A stretch of DNA of 64,000 bases, taken from Promethearchaeota archaeon. Lineage in GTDB: Archaea; Asgardarchaeota; Lokiarchaeia; Sigyniarchaeales; SOKP01. Positions 8,722 through 17,531 of the stretch are shown one piece after another. Location: positions 499,982 to 563,981 of the forward strand of contig JAEOUA010000006.1 in assembly GCA_016839555.1 (NCBI GenBank), given 5' to 3'. Position numbers and translations under genes: made by a program. Each line of letters opens with the position of its first letter. Position 1 is the first letter of the stretch. The notes beneath the pieces were generated by a model. That model had not been told where the DNA came from, made no database searches, and was given only the letters and a program-made list of their open reading frames with translations.

Positions 8722-11700
8722 TTATTTTAATTTCCAATACTTTTTACCTTTTTTAGTTTGAAGGATTATTTCTCCTTTTCTTTCTAATTCTTTTAATTTT
8801 ACTTGCAGCAATCTCGCATCAAGCATATCTTTTATTCTCATTTTAAAGATTAATTGTTTGATTGTTTGCCACTCTTTGTTATCTAATGCCTTTAAAATTC
8901 CATCTGTAGTAATAATTGGCAATTTTGTTTGCATTGTTGTAGGATATTTTGGTATGACTTTTGGTTTGATTTTTTCTTTTTTAACTTTTTCAATTCTTTT
9001 AACCATTTTTTTCTTTTCTTCAGCCTTTTCTCGCTTCTGTTCTTTTTCGACTTTACCAACCGATTGTTGGATTAAGTCCATTATTTCTGCTTTCCTTACC
9101 TTTGATGGTACTTCTATCTTATTCTCTTTTGCAATATGTTTTAATTCTTTTATAGTATAATTCTCAAGGTTATGATAGTCTATTTCCTTTAGTTCTTCTT
9201 TCTCTTCTATTTTCTCTTCTTTTTTCTTTTCTTTTACTATCTCTATTTTTTCTTCCTTTATTTTTTTTTCTTCTTTTAATTTCTTTTCATCGTCCTCTAT
9301 TTTTGCTTTCTGCGGTATAACTTTTGCTTCAATAGTTTTTAAGGAAATTTCTTCAGTCAAACCATGGATAACCTTTCCTATTGGAGCTTTTATTAATTTT
9401 TCTAATTCTTCTTTTTTTATTTGATCTTTATACTTACTACCTTCTATTGCAATATTATAGAGACTTTCAACAAATTTAGGAATATATCTCTCAATTAAAT
9501 TAGCTCTTTTTTCCTTTCTACGAATTTTTGCTCTTCTATTTAGATAAACTCTTAGTCTTCTTCCAATGGCTTCTAAACAATATTTTATTTCATCCATTAA
9601 ATTTTCGTCTTCTGCCAATGAATTTTTAGACTGAGATTTAAACATCAAATGAACATATGGTCCAGAAACATTAACCAAAATTTTAATAGGTCCTTTAGGT
9701 AATCCATTATCGAAGGTGTCTAATTTATAATTTTTCCAATTGACATTCTTAACTGCGTTTGTTATAGCACAGCCTGCAGTATCTCTTAATTTAGGAGTTC
9801 TATTTACAAATCTTGATAATACATCCCTCGATCTTTTGGGGACTTCTAAATTATTACTATATGCTAAAACTGCCTCTACAATATAAGCTAATCCTTTTCC
9901 ACTTACGGGATCTCGTGTTTCAGCCCCTACAAAATCATCATCTGTAGTGAAATTTTCGACAAAATATTCAAAAATCTGTTTATACTCAATTTTTTCTGAA
10001 GCTTCAGCATTAGCTAAAGTATTATTAAACTCATCTTCAAACCCTTCTGGTTCAAAATTTCCATCTTCGAATATTAGTGAGGAAAGAACTTTAGAATTAG
10101 TAGTTATAATCTCACTTTTATCGATTTGAATATTTTTTAAACTATCACTTACCTCCTCAGACCCTTCTAATACTCTCTGTTTCTTTTTTCTCCTTATTAA
10201 TTTTTCTCGCATCGGTGTTAGATTTATTTCAGGAGTCCCGAAATCATCTAGATTTTCCGATACTTTTAAACCTAATTCTTTTATTAAAGTATTCTCTAAT
10301 ACAACATCTCCTACAGGTACTACTGTATCAGTAGGAGGAGCCATATATTTCATTGATTTGAATGCAAAAAAAAGTGAATTAAACTGATTATTTGTTAATT
10401 CACTCGGTTTCGTATCTGAAATTTTAACAGCTTTTGCTTTATCCGTATATTCATTTACAATTTTTTTTGTCTTTATTTCATTTAATCCGTCATGTATATC
10501 CTTAAAAATTTTAGTAAGATTATTTCTAATTTTATCCTTTTTTTTTTGAAACTCATCTATTTCCTCTCGAGATGCTCGGACATCTCGTTTAATATTTTTC
10601 TGTTCTTTTTTAGTATTAGCATCTTGGATATCTGCTTTTAATTTTTTTATTTTTTTATTAATATTATCAATCTTTTTATTATATTTTTGGAAATTTTTAA
10701 TCTCATTCCAATATTTTTCTCTTAATTCGTTTGAGATAACTTCATAGAGAATTAATTTTTTTCTTGGTTTATTGGATTTTCCATATATCCTATTCTCATA
10801 TCGTAAGTAATATATTTTATCCTCTTGTTTTTTCGCTTTAGCTATGAAGCTATCTTCAAGAATAAGTAGATCTAATTGATCTTGTAAATCTTTCTCTGCT
10901 AAATCAACTACCTCTTTTGCGGTATTATAACTCATTCTCACAAAATTATCTTGAAGAAATGAGGTAAAAGCAAGATGATCTGATTTTGCTAATAAATCTT
11001 GAAGATCTCCAATATTAGTTGATGATGGATGAGGTTTTGCATATTTAGGTTCAGCTGGAAAAGGAGAAACTTTTCTTGGATAAATATGTTCTTCGTTATA
11101 AGGATCTATATAAATTATTGTGACATGAGGATTCATTAAAGCTGTTTCTTTAACATATACATCTACATATCCTCTATTATATTTAACATTAAGATAGTTG
11201 AGCTTAGTATAAGTTCCATGTAGAAAAGAAACGTCAATTTCTGTGGGATTCACTACATATCTTTTTTCATTTTTTGAAGTAGTAAAGAATTCTGAAGCTG
11301 TCGCATATAAATTATCTGAGGTTTTTGAAACTGTCACAATTGGTTTTCCCGTGGTGTTTTGAGCATCGCTAAAAGCACTAGGAGCTCCAAATCCTTGACT
11401 CCCTCGTGTTTGTTTTAATTCCATACTTTTAGAAGAAGCAAGATATTTTCCAAATTTTTCTAAATCTGAAGGACCCATTCCGAGACCATTATCAAATACT
11501 TCAAATTTATAACTCATTATATTTTTAGCGTCTATTTCTCCAGTTAATAATGAATGTGCTTCTGATTCTGTAATTCTTATAATAACAAGTGGTTCTTTAT
11601 CAATGATATTAATATGATCTACAGGTTTTATAAGACTCTCCATATCTTCAACAATTTTTTTAACCTCTATTTCTTCAATCTCTTCTTTCTTTTTAGGCAG

Positions 11701-12018
11701 AGCTTTTTCTGTTTTTGATAGGGTATCCCGACTTTCAGAATCTTGTGGTTTTTGAGAAGGAGCTATTATTTCATCCATTAGAGTGCGTTTAAGTGTATCA
11801 CTTAATGTTTTAGGGCCCTTTTGCTCTCCCTCGCCCTGTAAGATTGAAAAATTTTCTAGAAATAGTTCTTGATCTAAGGTGTATTTTATCTGAGAGTCTT
11901 CTTTTTTTAATTCATTCCATTGGAATGATTCTATAGCGTCAAGGGCATTATCTAAGAATTCGGCACAATATTGATTCCATAGCCTCAGGAGATCTGAGGG
12001 ATTCTTGTATGTTTCCAA
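8722..12018 (-). CDS. top6B: DNA topoisomerase VI subunit B, enlarged, N-terminus in another frame
   Basis: ATPase subunit of topoisomerase VI. The long frame starts with a TTG at 12018, but the true N-terminus lies in the next frame (see 11985-12110). GHKL motifs are present: N-box AEFLDNALDAIE (E20, N24), G1 DNGLGMG (176-182) and G2 RGSQGFGAPSAF (205-216), followed by the H2TH/transducer region. About 140 charged residues separate the N-box from G1, far more than usual. A coiled coil lies at about 426-503. After the transducer comes a Lys/Glu-rich linker, a SAP-like helix pair (TIKELKHIAKENKIEVPS, about 950-985) and a winged-helix-like tail. At 1098 residues it is nearly twice the usual archaeal length. 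Confidence 0.93.
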   Translation of the reverse strand: METYKNPSDLLRLWNQYCAEFLDNALDAIESFQWNELKKEDSQIKYTLDQELFLENFSILQGEGEQKGPKTLSDTLKRTLMDEIIAPSQKPQDSESRDTLSKTEKALPKKKEEIEEIEVKKIVEDMESLIKPVDHINIIDKEPLVIIRITESEAHSLLTGEIDAKNIMSYKFEVFDNGLGMGPSDLEKFGKYLASSKSMELKQTRGSQGFGAPSAFSDAQNTTGKPIVTVSKTSDNLYATASEFFTTSKNEKRYVVNPTEIDVSFLHGTYTKLNYLNVKYNRGYVDVYVKETALMNPHVTIIYIDPYNEEHIYPRKVSPFPAEPKYAKPHPSSTNIGDLQDLLAKSDHLAFTSFLQDNFVRMSYNTAKEVVDLAEKDLQDQLDLLILEDSFIAKAKKQEDKIYYLRYENRIYGKSNKPRKKLILYEVISNELREKYWNEIKNFQKYNKKIDNINKKIKKLKADIQDANTKKEQKNIKRDVRASREEIDEFQKKKDKIRNNLTKIFKDIHDGLNEIKTKKIVNEYTDKAKAVKISDTKPSELTNNQFNSLFFAFKSMKYMAPPTDTVVPVGDVVLENTLIKELGLKVSENLDDFGTPEINLTPMREKLIRRKKKQRVLEGSEEVSDSLKNIQIDKSEIITTNSKVLSSLIFEDGNFEPEGFEDEFNNTLANAEASEKIEYKQIFEYFVENFTTDDDFVGAETRDPVSGKGLAYIVEAVLAYSNNLEVPKRSRDVLSRFVNRTPKLRDTAGCAITNAVKNVNWKNYKLDTFDNGLPKGPIKILVNVSGPYVHLMFKSQSKNSLAEDENLMDEIKYCLEAIGRRLRVYLNRRAKIRRKEKRANLIERYIPKFVESLYNIAIEGSKYKDQIKKEELEKLIKAPIGKVIHGLTEEISLKTIEAKVIPQKAKIEDDEKKLKEEKKIKEEKIEIVKEKKKEEKIEEKEELKEIDYHNLENYTIKELKHIAKENKIEVPSKVRKAEIMDLIQQSVGKVEKEQKREKAEEKKKMVKRIEKVKKEKIKPKVIPKYPTTMQTKLPIITTDGILKALDNKEWQTIKQLIFKMRIKDMLDARLLQVKLKELERKGEIILQTKKGKKYWKLK

Positions 12019-12110
12019 AAGCCGAACTCAAAACCGACCAATTGAGTCCTTTTACGCATGAACTGGGCTATAGTTCCTTGTTTAATGCGCCCATCTTCCT
12101 CTGTTGTCAT
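11985..12110 (-). CDS. top6B: Displaced N-terminal segment of topoisomerase VI B (frameshift)
   Basis: From an ATG at 12110 this frame encodes about 31 residues containing TIAQFMRKRTQLVGFEFG, the highly conserved N-terminal strap of TopVI-B, and then runs out of register and stops at 11985-11987. The continuation (N-box EFLDNALDA) is in the -1 frame from 12018. The junction is the run of four A on the plus strand at 12017-12020 (four T in the coding sense). One extra T there would join the two into a single protein starting at 12110. It could be an assembly indel, a real mutation or a -1 frameshift. The joined gene would span 8722-12110. Confidence 0.85.
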   Translation of the reverse strand: MTTEEDGRIKQGTIAQFMRKRTQLVGFEFGFWKHTRIPQIS

Positions 12111-12812
12111 TATTTATTACATTTCTCTTTGTAGTTGATTATCTATTTTTATATATATCAAATGATCTTTATTATACAAATTATATTAGATGTATGAGTA
12201 AATACTTATAAACCCAACTTTCTTCTTACTTTGCTACATGTATAAAATCTTTCAATTTTTTAGAAAATCGAGAAGATATTTAAATTTTTTTATTCCAAAT
12301 GTTTATAAGAAATGATCTTGAAAAATCTGATATTTAGAAATTGTTTATAAAGATTTTATAAGTTATTAATTCTGAAATTTTCTAAGCCTTTATAATTCTT
12401 TTTAGAAACTAAATAATATGAAGTAAATTCTAAAATAAATTTAATACGTGATTAAATTTTATACAATTAATAATTTTTAACAATTTACTTTTTTAATCTT
12501 TTTAGCTGGAAATGTAATTCTATTCTAATACAAAATAATAAATTTTTACTAAAAAAAGTTTTCAATTGATTTTAATTATTGAAATTTTCTCTTCTCTAAA
12601 ATTTTTAAATTTGATAGGAATAATAAGGAAATTATGAAAAAATTTCATGAATGAACATAATAGATAAACTGAAAGGAAATTATTGTATCTTATTAGATTT
12701 TTTTAATGGTAAATATTCATTTCTAATATCAAATTAAAAATAAAATTAATATATTAACCTTTAAAATAAACCAAACAAAAGAAGTAGATTTTAAGATCAA
12801 AGAGAATGAAAT
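12111..12812. other. 702-bp AT-rich non-coding gap
   Basis: No open frame with family features, RNA fold or clear repeat was found here. It separates the topVIB N-terminus from the end of coaBC; both genes read leftwards. The minus-strand AT-rich element near 12145-12160 (ATATATATAAAAATAG read on minus) is a plausible TATA box for topVIB. The rest consists of A/T runs with a few weak short inverted repeats. It is the longest empty stretch in the window. Confidence 0.5.
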
Positions 12813-14075
12813 TTAAAGATCCTTTATTCTGTAATTCTCTAATGCGTTATCTATAATTTTTGCGGCTATATAACGCTTAGTATGCCTGGGTATATGTTGT
12901 ATATGCTTTTCTTTATCGATAATATATACTTCATTTTCTGAGCTTTCAAAGCCTAATTCTCCCCCAACATCATTAGCAACTATTAAATCTATATCCGATT
13001 TTTTTAAACGTGCAAAAGCTCTGTCTATTAATTCGGTTTTAGAAACATTCGTCTCAGCCTTGAACGCCACAATAAATACCTTATTATTTACTTTACGAGC
13101 TTCATCTATAATTTTTGGTGTTAAATGCATATTCACTTGCAGTTCTTTTACTTCATCTGATGATATTTTTCCTTGCAAGCATTCTTTTGGGGAATAGTCG
13201 CTAATAGCAGCAGCACAGATAAACATATCATAATCCTTTTTAGACAATTCATTCTTAACCGTGTTAATGAAATCGCTTGTAGAAATCACATTTACGACAT
13301 TTAAATAATCGGGTGTTGGATAAGAGCTTTTTCCATTGATAAGTAAAACTTCCCCGCCTCTGGCTGAAGCTTCTTTGGCAATTTCTATACCCATTCGTCC
13401 TGAAGATTCATTAGAAACAAATCTGATTTCATCTATATATTCTCGAGTAGGGCCCGCAGTGACGAGAATTTTCATTCCATGGAGATCTTTTTTGGATACT
13501 AAAAGATCAATTACTCGATCAATTATATCATCAATTTTTGCGATTTTTGCCTTACCTTCGGAGATACGAGGACCTAATATTTCAACTCCATATTTCCGTA
13601 ATTTTATAATATTTTCCTTCAATATCGGATGGTTAAACATTGATTCATGCATTGCAGGTACCACGATGATTGGAGTTCCAGACCCAAAGGCTGTTGTCAC
13701 AATTGTAGTAACTGCAGTATCATCAATTCCATTTGCTATTTTTGAAATGGTATTGGCAGTTGCAGGACATACTAATATTAAGTCTGCTTTTCCCAAACCT
13801 CTTGGTCGTTCACCCGCCAAATATACATGCTCAACCGCTCCTGTTAATTTAGTAATTACATTATTACCTGTTGCCCAATGCATCATTGTGGGAGAAATAA
13901 GTTCAGTTGCAGCTTTAGTCATTACTGCAATGACCTCTGCTCCAAACCTCATAAGTTCTCTAGCAATAATTGGCGCACTTATAATAGCAACACTTCCAGT
14001 TAAACACATACATATCGTTTTACCTCTTAAAATAGTTCCTTCTGATTCTTGAATATCTTTGGAAGGGTGACTCAT
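12813..14075 (-). CDS. coaBC: Bifunctional phosphopantothenoylcysteine synthetase/decarboxylase
   Basis: Coenzyme A biosynthesis protein that joins cysteine to 4'-phosphopantothenate and decarboxylates the product. The N-terminal flavoprotein (CoaC) half has LTGSVA, the active-site histidine in GAVEHVYLAG (H87 counted from the upstream GTG), the flavin-contact segment DLILVCPATANTISKIANG and PAMHESMF. The C-terminal CoaB half starts at KILVTAGPTREYIDEIRFVS with NESSGRMG. I chose the ATG at 14075 over the in-frame GTG at 14087 because the family N-terminus is variable and ATG is stronger. Length (about 420) is normal for archaeal CoaBC. It appears to be a single-gene unit. Confidence 0.94.
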   Translation of the reverse strand: MSHPSKDIQESEGTILRGKTICMCLTGSVAIISAPIIARELMRFGAEVIAVMTKAATELISPTMMHWATGNNVITKLTGAVEHVYLAGERPRGLGKADLILVCPATANTISKIANGIDDTAVTTIVTTAFGSGTPIIVVPAMHESMFNHPILKENIIKLRKYGVEILGPRISEGKAKIAKIDDIIDRVIDLLVSKKDLHGMKILVTAGPTREYIDEIRFVSNESSGRMGIEIAKEASARGGEVLLINGKSSYPTPDYLNVVNVISTSDFINTVKNELSKKDYDMFICAAAISDYSPKECLQGKISSDEVKELQVNMHLTPKIIDEARKVNNKVFIVAFKAETNVSKTELIDRAFARLKKSDIDLIVANDVGGELGFESSENEVYIIDKEKHIQHIPRHTKRYIAAKIIDNALENYRIKDL

Positions 14076-14187
14076 TTTTTTTCTCACTTTGAAGGGTTTC
14101 TGTATGACATACTATTTAAAGGAAAAGGAACTTCAATAATAAAATTTTCTATGTTTATAATAAATATAAGAATTAGTATTTTTATCT

Positions 14188-15654
14188 TTAAGTTTCTAAT
14201 GCTTTTTCCCATTTATTAAAATAGTTTTTCCAATTAATTAATGGTTCGAACGGACTCAACTTAAATTTTGTTAATAAATGTATATATTGATCTTTATAAT
14301 CCTTTATTAATTGTGCTTTAGTATAATTTTTTGAAGGTTTTGGTAAAACTGAGTTTTTTAATGGATCCGATTGTATATTCCACCATTCTTTTTTAAATTT
14401 TGTCCCATATTTTTCTTCAAAATAGGACATATTATTATAAACAGGAGTTATTGGATCATTAATAAATAAAGAGGGACTTATTTGAATATTCTCGTGAAAA
14501 CCATAAGTCTCCAAAAAATTTATAGTATCTTGAAAAGATTGAGCATTTTCTCCTGGAAATCCTGCAAGAGTATTGATTCTACAATATGGTTCAGTAATTG
14601 TTTTATAAAATTCAAGAATTTTTTTCATTTTTTTAAAATAATTCCCAGGATTTCTTGTTTTATTCATTTCTATTAACAGATTTTCATTAGCACTTTCAAA
14701 ACCAAAACCAGCTACCATTCCTGCCTTTTTAAAAAAATACAATATTTCTTTATGATTATAAACAATTTCTATTCTTGTTTGGCATGTAAATTTAAATATC
14801 TCTTGTAGGTTATTTTTAATAATATATTTCAATATTTTATTACTCAAAATTGCACTATTAAATGACTGGTCCAAAAAACCAATTTTTGGAAGCTTATTAT
14901 TGTATTTTAAAACAATTCTTTGCAATTTTTCGAATCTTTTTATAAATTGGATGAATGAAAAATTCCGAAAATTAGTTCTCATTATTTTGCAAAAACTACA
15001 ATTAAATGGACAGCCTCTTGATAAATGAATTGTAAAATTGAATTTGTTCTTGTAATTGTATTTATTGAGATAGCTAAGATAATCCGGAAAAGGTAATAAA
15101 TTTAAATCAAAATCATTTCTTGATTCAATAATTTGAGGTTGCTTACTATTTTTAGCTTTATTCAAATAATTTGATTTTATTAGATCTAACATAACACTTT
15201 CAGGTTCACCAACAATTACAATATTAAAATTTGATCCCTTATTTGTAAAATCGCTAGCAATAGCGGTTGGATGTTGTCCTCCAACGATAATTTTAGCTTT
15301 AGGGAACTCCTCTTTAAATATTTCTGATATATAGTTAGTTTGAAGGTATTGATAACTTGAATCTAAAAAAAATGAAACATTTTCAAATTTTTCTATAGAG
15401 TTATGTTCAAGTACTTTAATTACTTTCTCTTTAAATTTTAAAAAATCTATCTCATTTTTTGAGAATAAGGGGCTTAATTCTTCTTCAAATCTTAGATCTA
15501 AAAAGTCTATTGATATATTTTCCTTTTTTTTTAATAGAGCAGATATTTGAAGTGATTTAAGTGGCAATTCTGAATAAAATAAATCTTTATGGTATACATC
15601 CTGGAAAAAAAAAGTAGGATATATGATTAATAAATTAGATTTTTTATTTCTCAT
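14188..15654 (-). CDS. B12-binding-type radical SAM protein
   Basis: Protein of 488 residues. The N-terminal 190 residues look like a cobalamin-binding Rossmann domain (KIIVGGQHPTA is the typical GGxHPT segment). The radical SAM motif follows as SRGCPFNCSFCK near residues 210-222, giving CxxxCxxC for the [4Fe-4S] cluster, and a glycine-rich stretch GFGFESANENLL binds SAM. This matches the large B12-binding radical SAM group (BchE/P-methylase-like), whose members methylate or rearrange varied substrates. The substrate cannot be told from sequence. It is divergent from lysX across about 160 bp and convergent with nothing; no obvious partner gene is adjacent. Confidence 0.85.
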   Translation of the reverse strand: MRNKKSNLLIIYPTFFFQDVYHKDLFYSELPLKSLQISALLKKKENISIDFLDLRFEEELSPLFSKNEIDFLKFKEKVIKVLEHNSIEKFENVSFFLDSSYQYLQTNYISEIFKEEFPKAKIIVGGQHPTAIASDFTNKGSNFNIVIVGEPESVMLDLIKSNYLNKAKNSKQPQIIESRNDFDLNLLPFPDYLSYLNKYNYKNKFNFTIHLSRGCPFNCSFCKIMRTNFRNFSFIQFIKRFEKLQRIVLKYNNKLPKIGFLDQSFNSAILSNKILKYIIKNNLQEIFKFTCQTRIEIVYNHKEILYFFKKAGMVAGFGFESANENLLIEMNKTRNPGNYFKKMKKILEFYKTITEPYCRINTLAGFPGENAQSFQDTINFLETYGFHENIQISPSLFINDPITPVYNNMSYFEEKYGTKFKKEWWNIQSDPLKNSVLPKPSKNYTKAQLIKDYKDQYIHLLTKFKLSPFEPLINWKNYFNKWEKALET

Positions 15655-15814
15655 GATAAATTACAATAAATTTTACACATAAACTTGAATTTTTTATTAG
15701 TAATTTAAATTAATTTAATATGTAATATTTAGATACTTAAATTATAAGCGAGATAATTAAAACTAAACGAAAACTTTTCTTATCATTTAAAGGGAATTTA
15801 AAAGCCATAATAAA

Positions 15815-16681
15815 ATGAAGATTGGAATACTAATTAATAGAGTAACTTGGGAAGTAAAGCAATTAATTACTGAATTTGAAAAAAGAAAAATTAATTATAA
15901 TTTAATAAACAATCAAAAACTATTCTTTAGATTAAATAAAGAAAAGGAGTTTGAAGGTCGATATGATGTAATTTTAGAAAGATCTCTTAGCTATTTAAGA
16001 GGTTTATATACCACAGCAATATTAGAAACAAAAGGATATAATATTGTTAATAATTATAATTGTTTAAATATAACCGGAAATAAATTATTAACAACATTAA
16101 AACTGATTGAAAAAAACATCCCTACACCCAAAACTTGCGTTTCATTTAAACCAGAACCAGCTATTGGGGCTATAAAAGAGGAAATAAAGTATCCTGCTAT
16201 TTTAAAACCCATTATTGGCTCATGGGGTAGACTTATCGCAAAACTAGATGATTATACTAGTGCAATGGGAAATCTTGAATGCAGAGAAGTAATGGGTAAT
16301 GTTCTTCAGAAGATATACTATATACAAGAATATTTAGGGCACCAAGATTCAAATATGCCTACAGATTTAAGAGTTTTTGTAATTGGAAAAGAATGTATAG
16401 CGGCAATGGGTCGATTTAAACCGGAGGATGATTTTAGAAGTAATATTGCAATAGGTGGTACCGCAAAAAAAATAGATATTAATAAAGATATAGCAAAAAT
16501 TAGTTTGAGCGCATCAAATGCTGTAAATGGAGAGATAGTTGGTGTAGATTTGATGAGAAAGCAAAACGAATTGAAAGTTATAGAAATTAATGGAACACCT
16601 CAATTTAGAGCGATAGCAACCTCCACAAAGATGAATATTGCTGGGAAGATTGTAGATTTCTTAGAAAATACATATGGATAA
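15815..16681 (+). CDS. lysX: LysX-type ATP-grasp ligase (LysW-aminoadipate or glutamate ligase)
   Basis: RimK-family ATP-grasp protein of 288 residues. Position as the first gene before lysZ and lysK identifies it as LysX/ArgX, which attaches alpha-aminoadipate (or glutamate) to the C-terminal glutamate of the carrier protein LysW. Visible ATP-grasp segments are YPAILKPIIGSWGRL (phosphate loop), QEYLGHQDSNMPTDLRVFVI and the metal-binding VDLMRKQNELKVIEING. The substrate-selecting motif after EING reads TPQFRA, unlike the usual N-x-T-x-E-F LysX/ArgX form, so substrate choice is uncertain. The carrier LysW and the reductase/aminotransferase (LysY, LysJ) are not in the window. Confidence 0.82.
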   Translation: MKIGILINRVTWEVKQLITEFEKRKINYNLINNQKLFFRLNKEKEFEGRYDVILERSLSYLRGLYTTAILETKGYNIVNNYNCLNITGNKLLTTLKLIEKNIPTPKTCVSFKPEPAIGAIKEEIKYPAILKPIIGSWGRLIAKLDDYTSAMGNLECREVMGNVLQKIYYIQEYLGHQDSNMPTDLRVFVIGKECIAAMGRFKPEDDFRSNIAIGGTAKKIDINKDIAKISLSASNAVNGEIVGVDLMRKQNELKVIEINGTPQFRAIATSTKMNIAGKIVDFLENTYG

Positions 16682-16703
16682 ATATATAAAAACTATTTGA
16701 AAA

Positions 16704-17531
16704 ATGAGTATTATTGTTGTCAAAATAGGCGGGGCATTAATAGCCGAAAATTTTGAGAATGTTGTAAGTGATATTTCTAAGATTTATCTTAATTTAAAAA
16801 ATAAATATAGTTTAGTATTGTTGCATGGGGGAGGTCCACAAATAGATACAATACTTAAACAAATGAATAAAAAACCTAAATATTTTAAGACCCCCTCGGG
16901 ATTTACAACGAGGTATACTGACCAAGAAACGATTGAAATCGCAATAATGGCGTTAGCAGGAATTAATAATAAGAGATTAGTTGAGGCTTTGCAAAAACAA
17001 GGTGTAAATGCTTTTGGTTTTACAGGTATTGATGGAGGATGCATTAATGCTAAAAGGAAAGAAAAAATATTAGTCTTAATTAATGGGAAAAGGATATTAA
17101 AGAGGGGAGAATTTTCTGGTAAAGTAGATAATGTTAATACTGAGATATTAAACTTTTTAATAAAAAAGGATTATATCCCCGTTATTGGTTCTTTAGCGAA
17201 GAGTGAAGAGGGAGATATTGTAAACGTTGATGGAGACAGAGCAGCAGGATATGTTGCTGATGCTTTAAATGCCGATATTTTGATCAGTTTAACCGATGTG
17301 GAAGGTATTTATAAAAATTTCGATAATAAAAATTCTCTTATTAAAGAAATTAAATCATTTCAATTAGAGAATTTATTAGAAGATTTAAAAGGTGGGATGA
17401 AAAAGAAAGCCTATGCTGCCTTAGAAGCTTTAAAAATGAATGTAAAAAAAGTTATTATTTCAAGCGGATTATCAAAAAATCCAATATCAAATGCATTAGA
17501 AAAACTAGCAGGAACAGTGATAACTAAATGA
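16704..17531 (+). CDS. lysZ: [LysW]-aminoadipate/glutamate kinase
   Basis: Amino-acid kinase of 275 residues related to N-acetylglutamate kinase. It begins VVKIGGALI, has the nucleotide-side LLHGGGPQID loop, the LysZ-type substrate region SGFTTRYTDQETIE, then NAFGFTGIDGG, GDRAAGYVADAL and DVEGIYKNF, and the C-terminal GGMKKKAYAALEAL. It phosphorylates the gamma/delta carboxyl of the LysW-bound substrate for reduction by LysY. It lies 22 bp after lysX and its stop overlaps the lysK start by four bases (ATGA), so the three genes should be one operon with translational coupling. Confidence 0.92.
   Translation: MSIIVVKIGGALIAENFENVVSDISKIYLNLKNKYSLVLLHGGGPQIDTILKQMNKKPKYFKTPSGFTTRYTDQETIEIAIMALAGINNKRLVEALQKQGVNAFGFTGIDGGCINAKRKEKILVLINGKRILKRGEFSGKVDNVNTEILNFLIKKDYIPVIGSLAKSEEGDIVNVDGDRAAGYVADALNADILISLTDVEGIYKNFDNKNSLIKEIKSFQLENLLEDLKGGMKKKAYAALEALKMNVKKVIISSGLSKNPISNALEKLAGTVITK

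Noticed and set aside
13336-14052. A 238-codon open frame on plus, antisense to coaBC
   Set aside because: It lies wholly across a gene with strong conserved motifs, has low-complexity hydrophobic sequence and no family features; a codon-use shadow.
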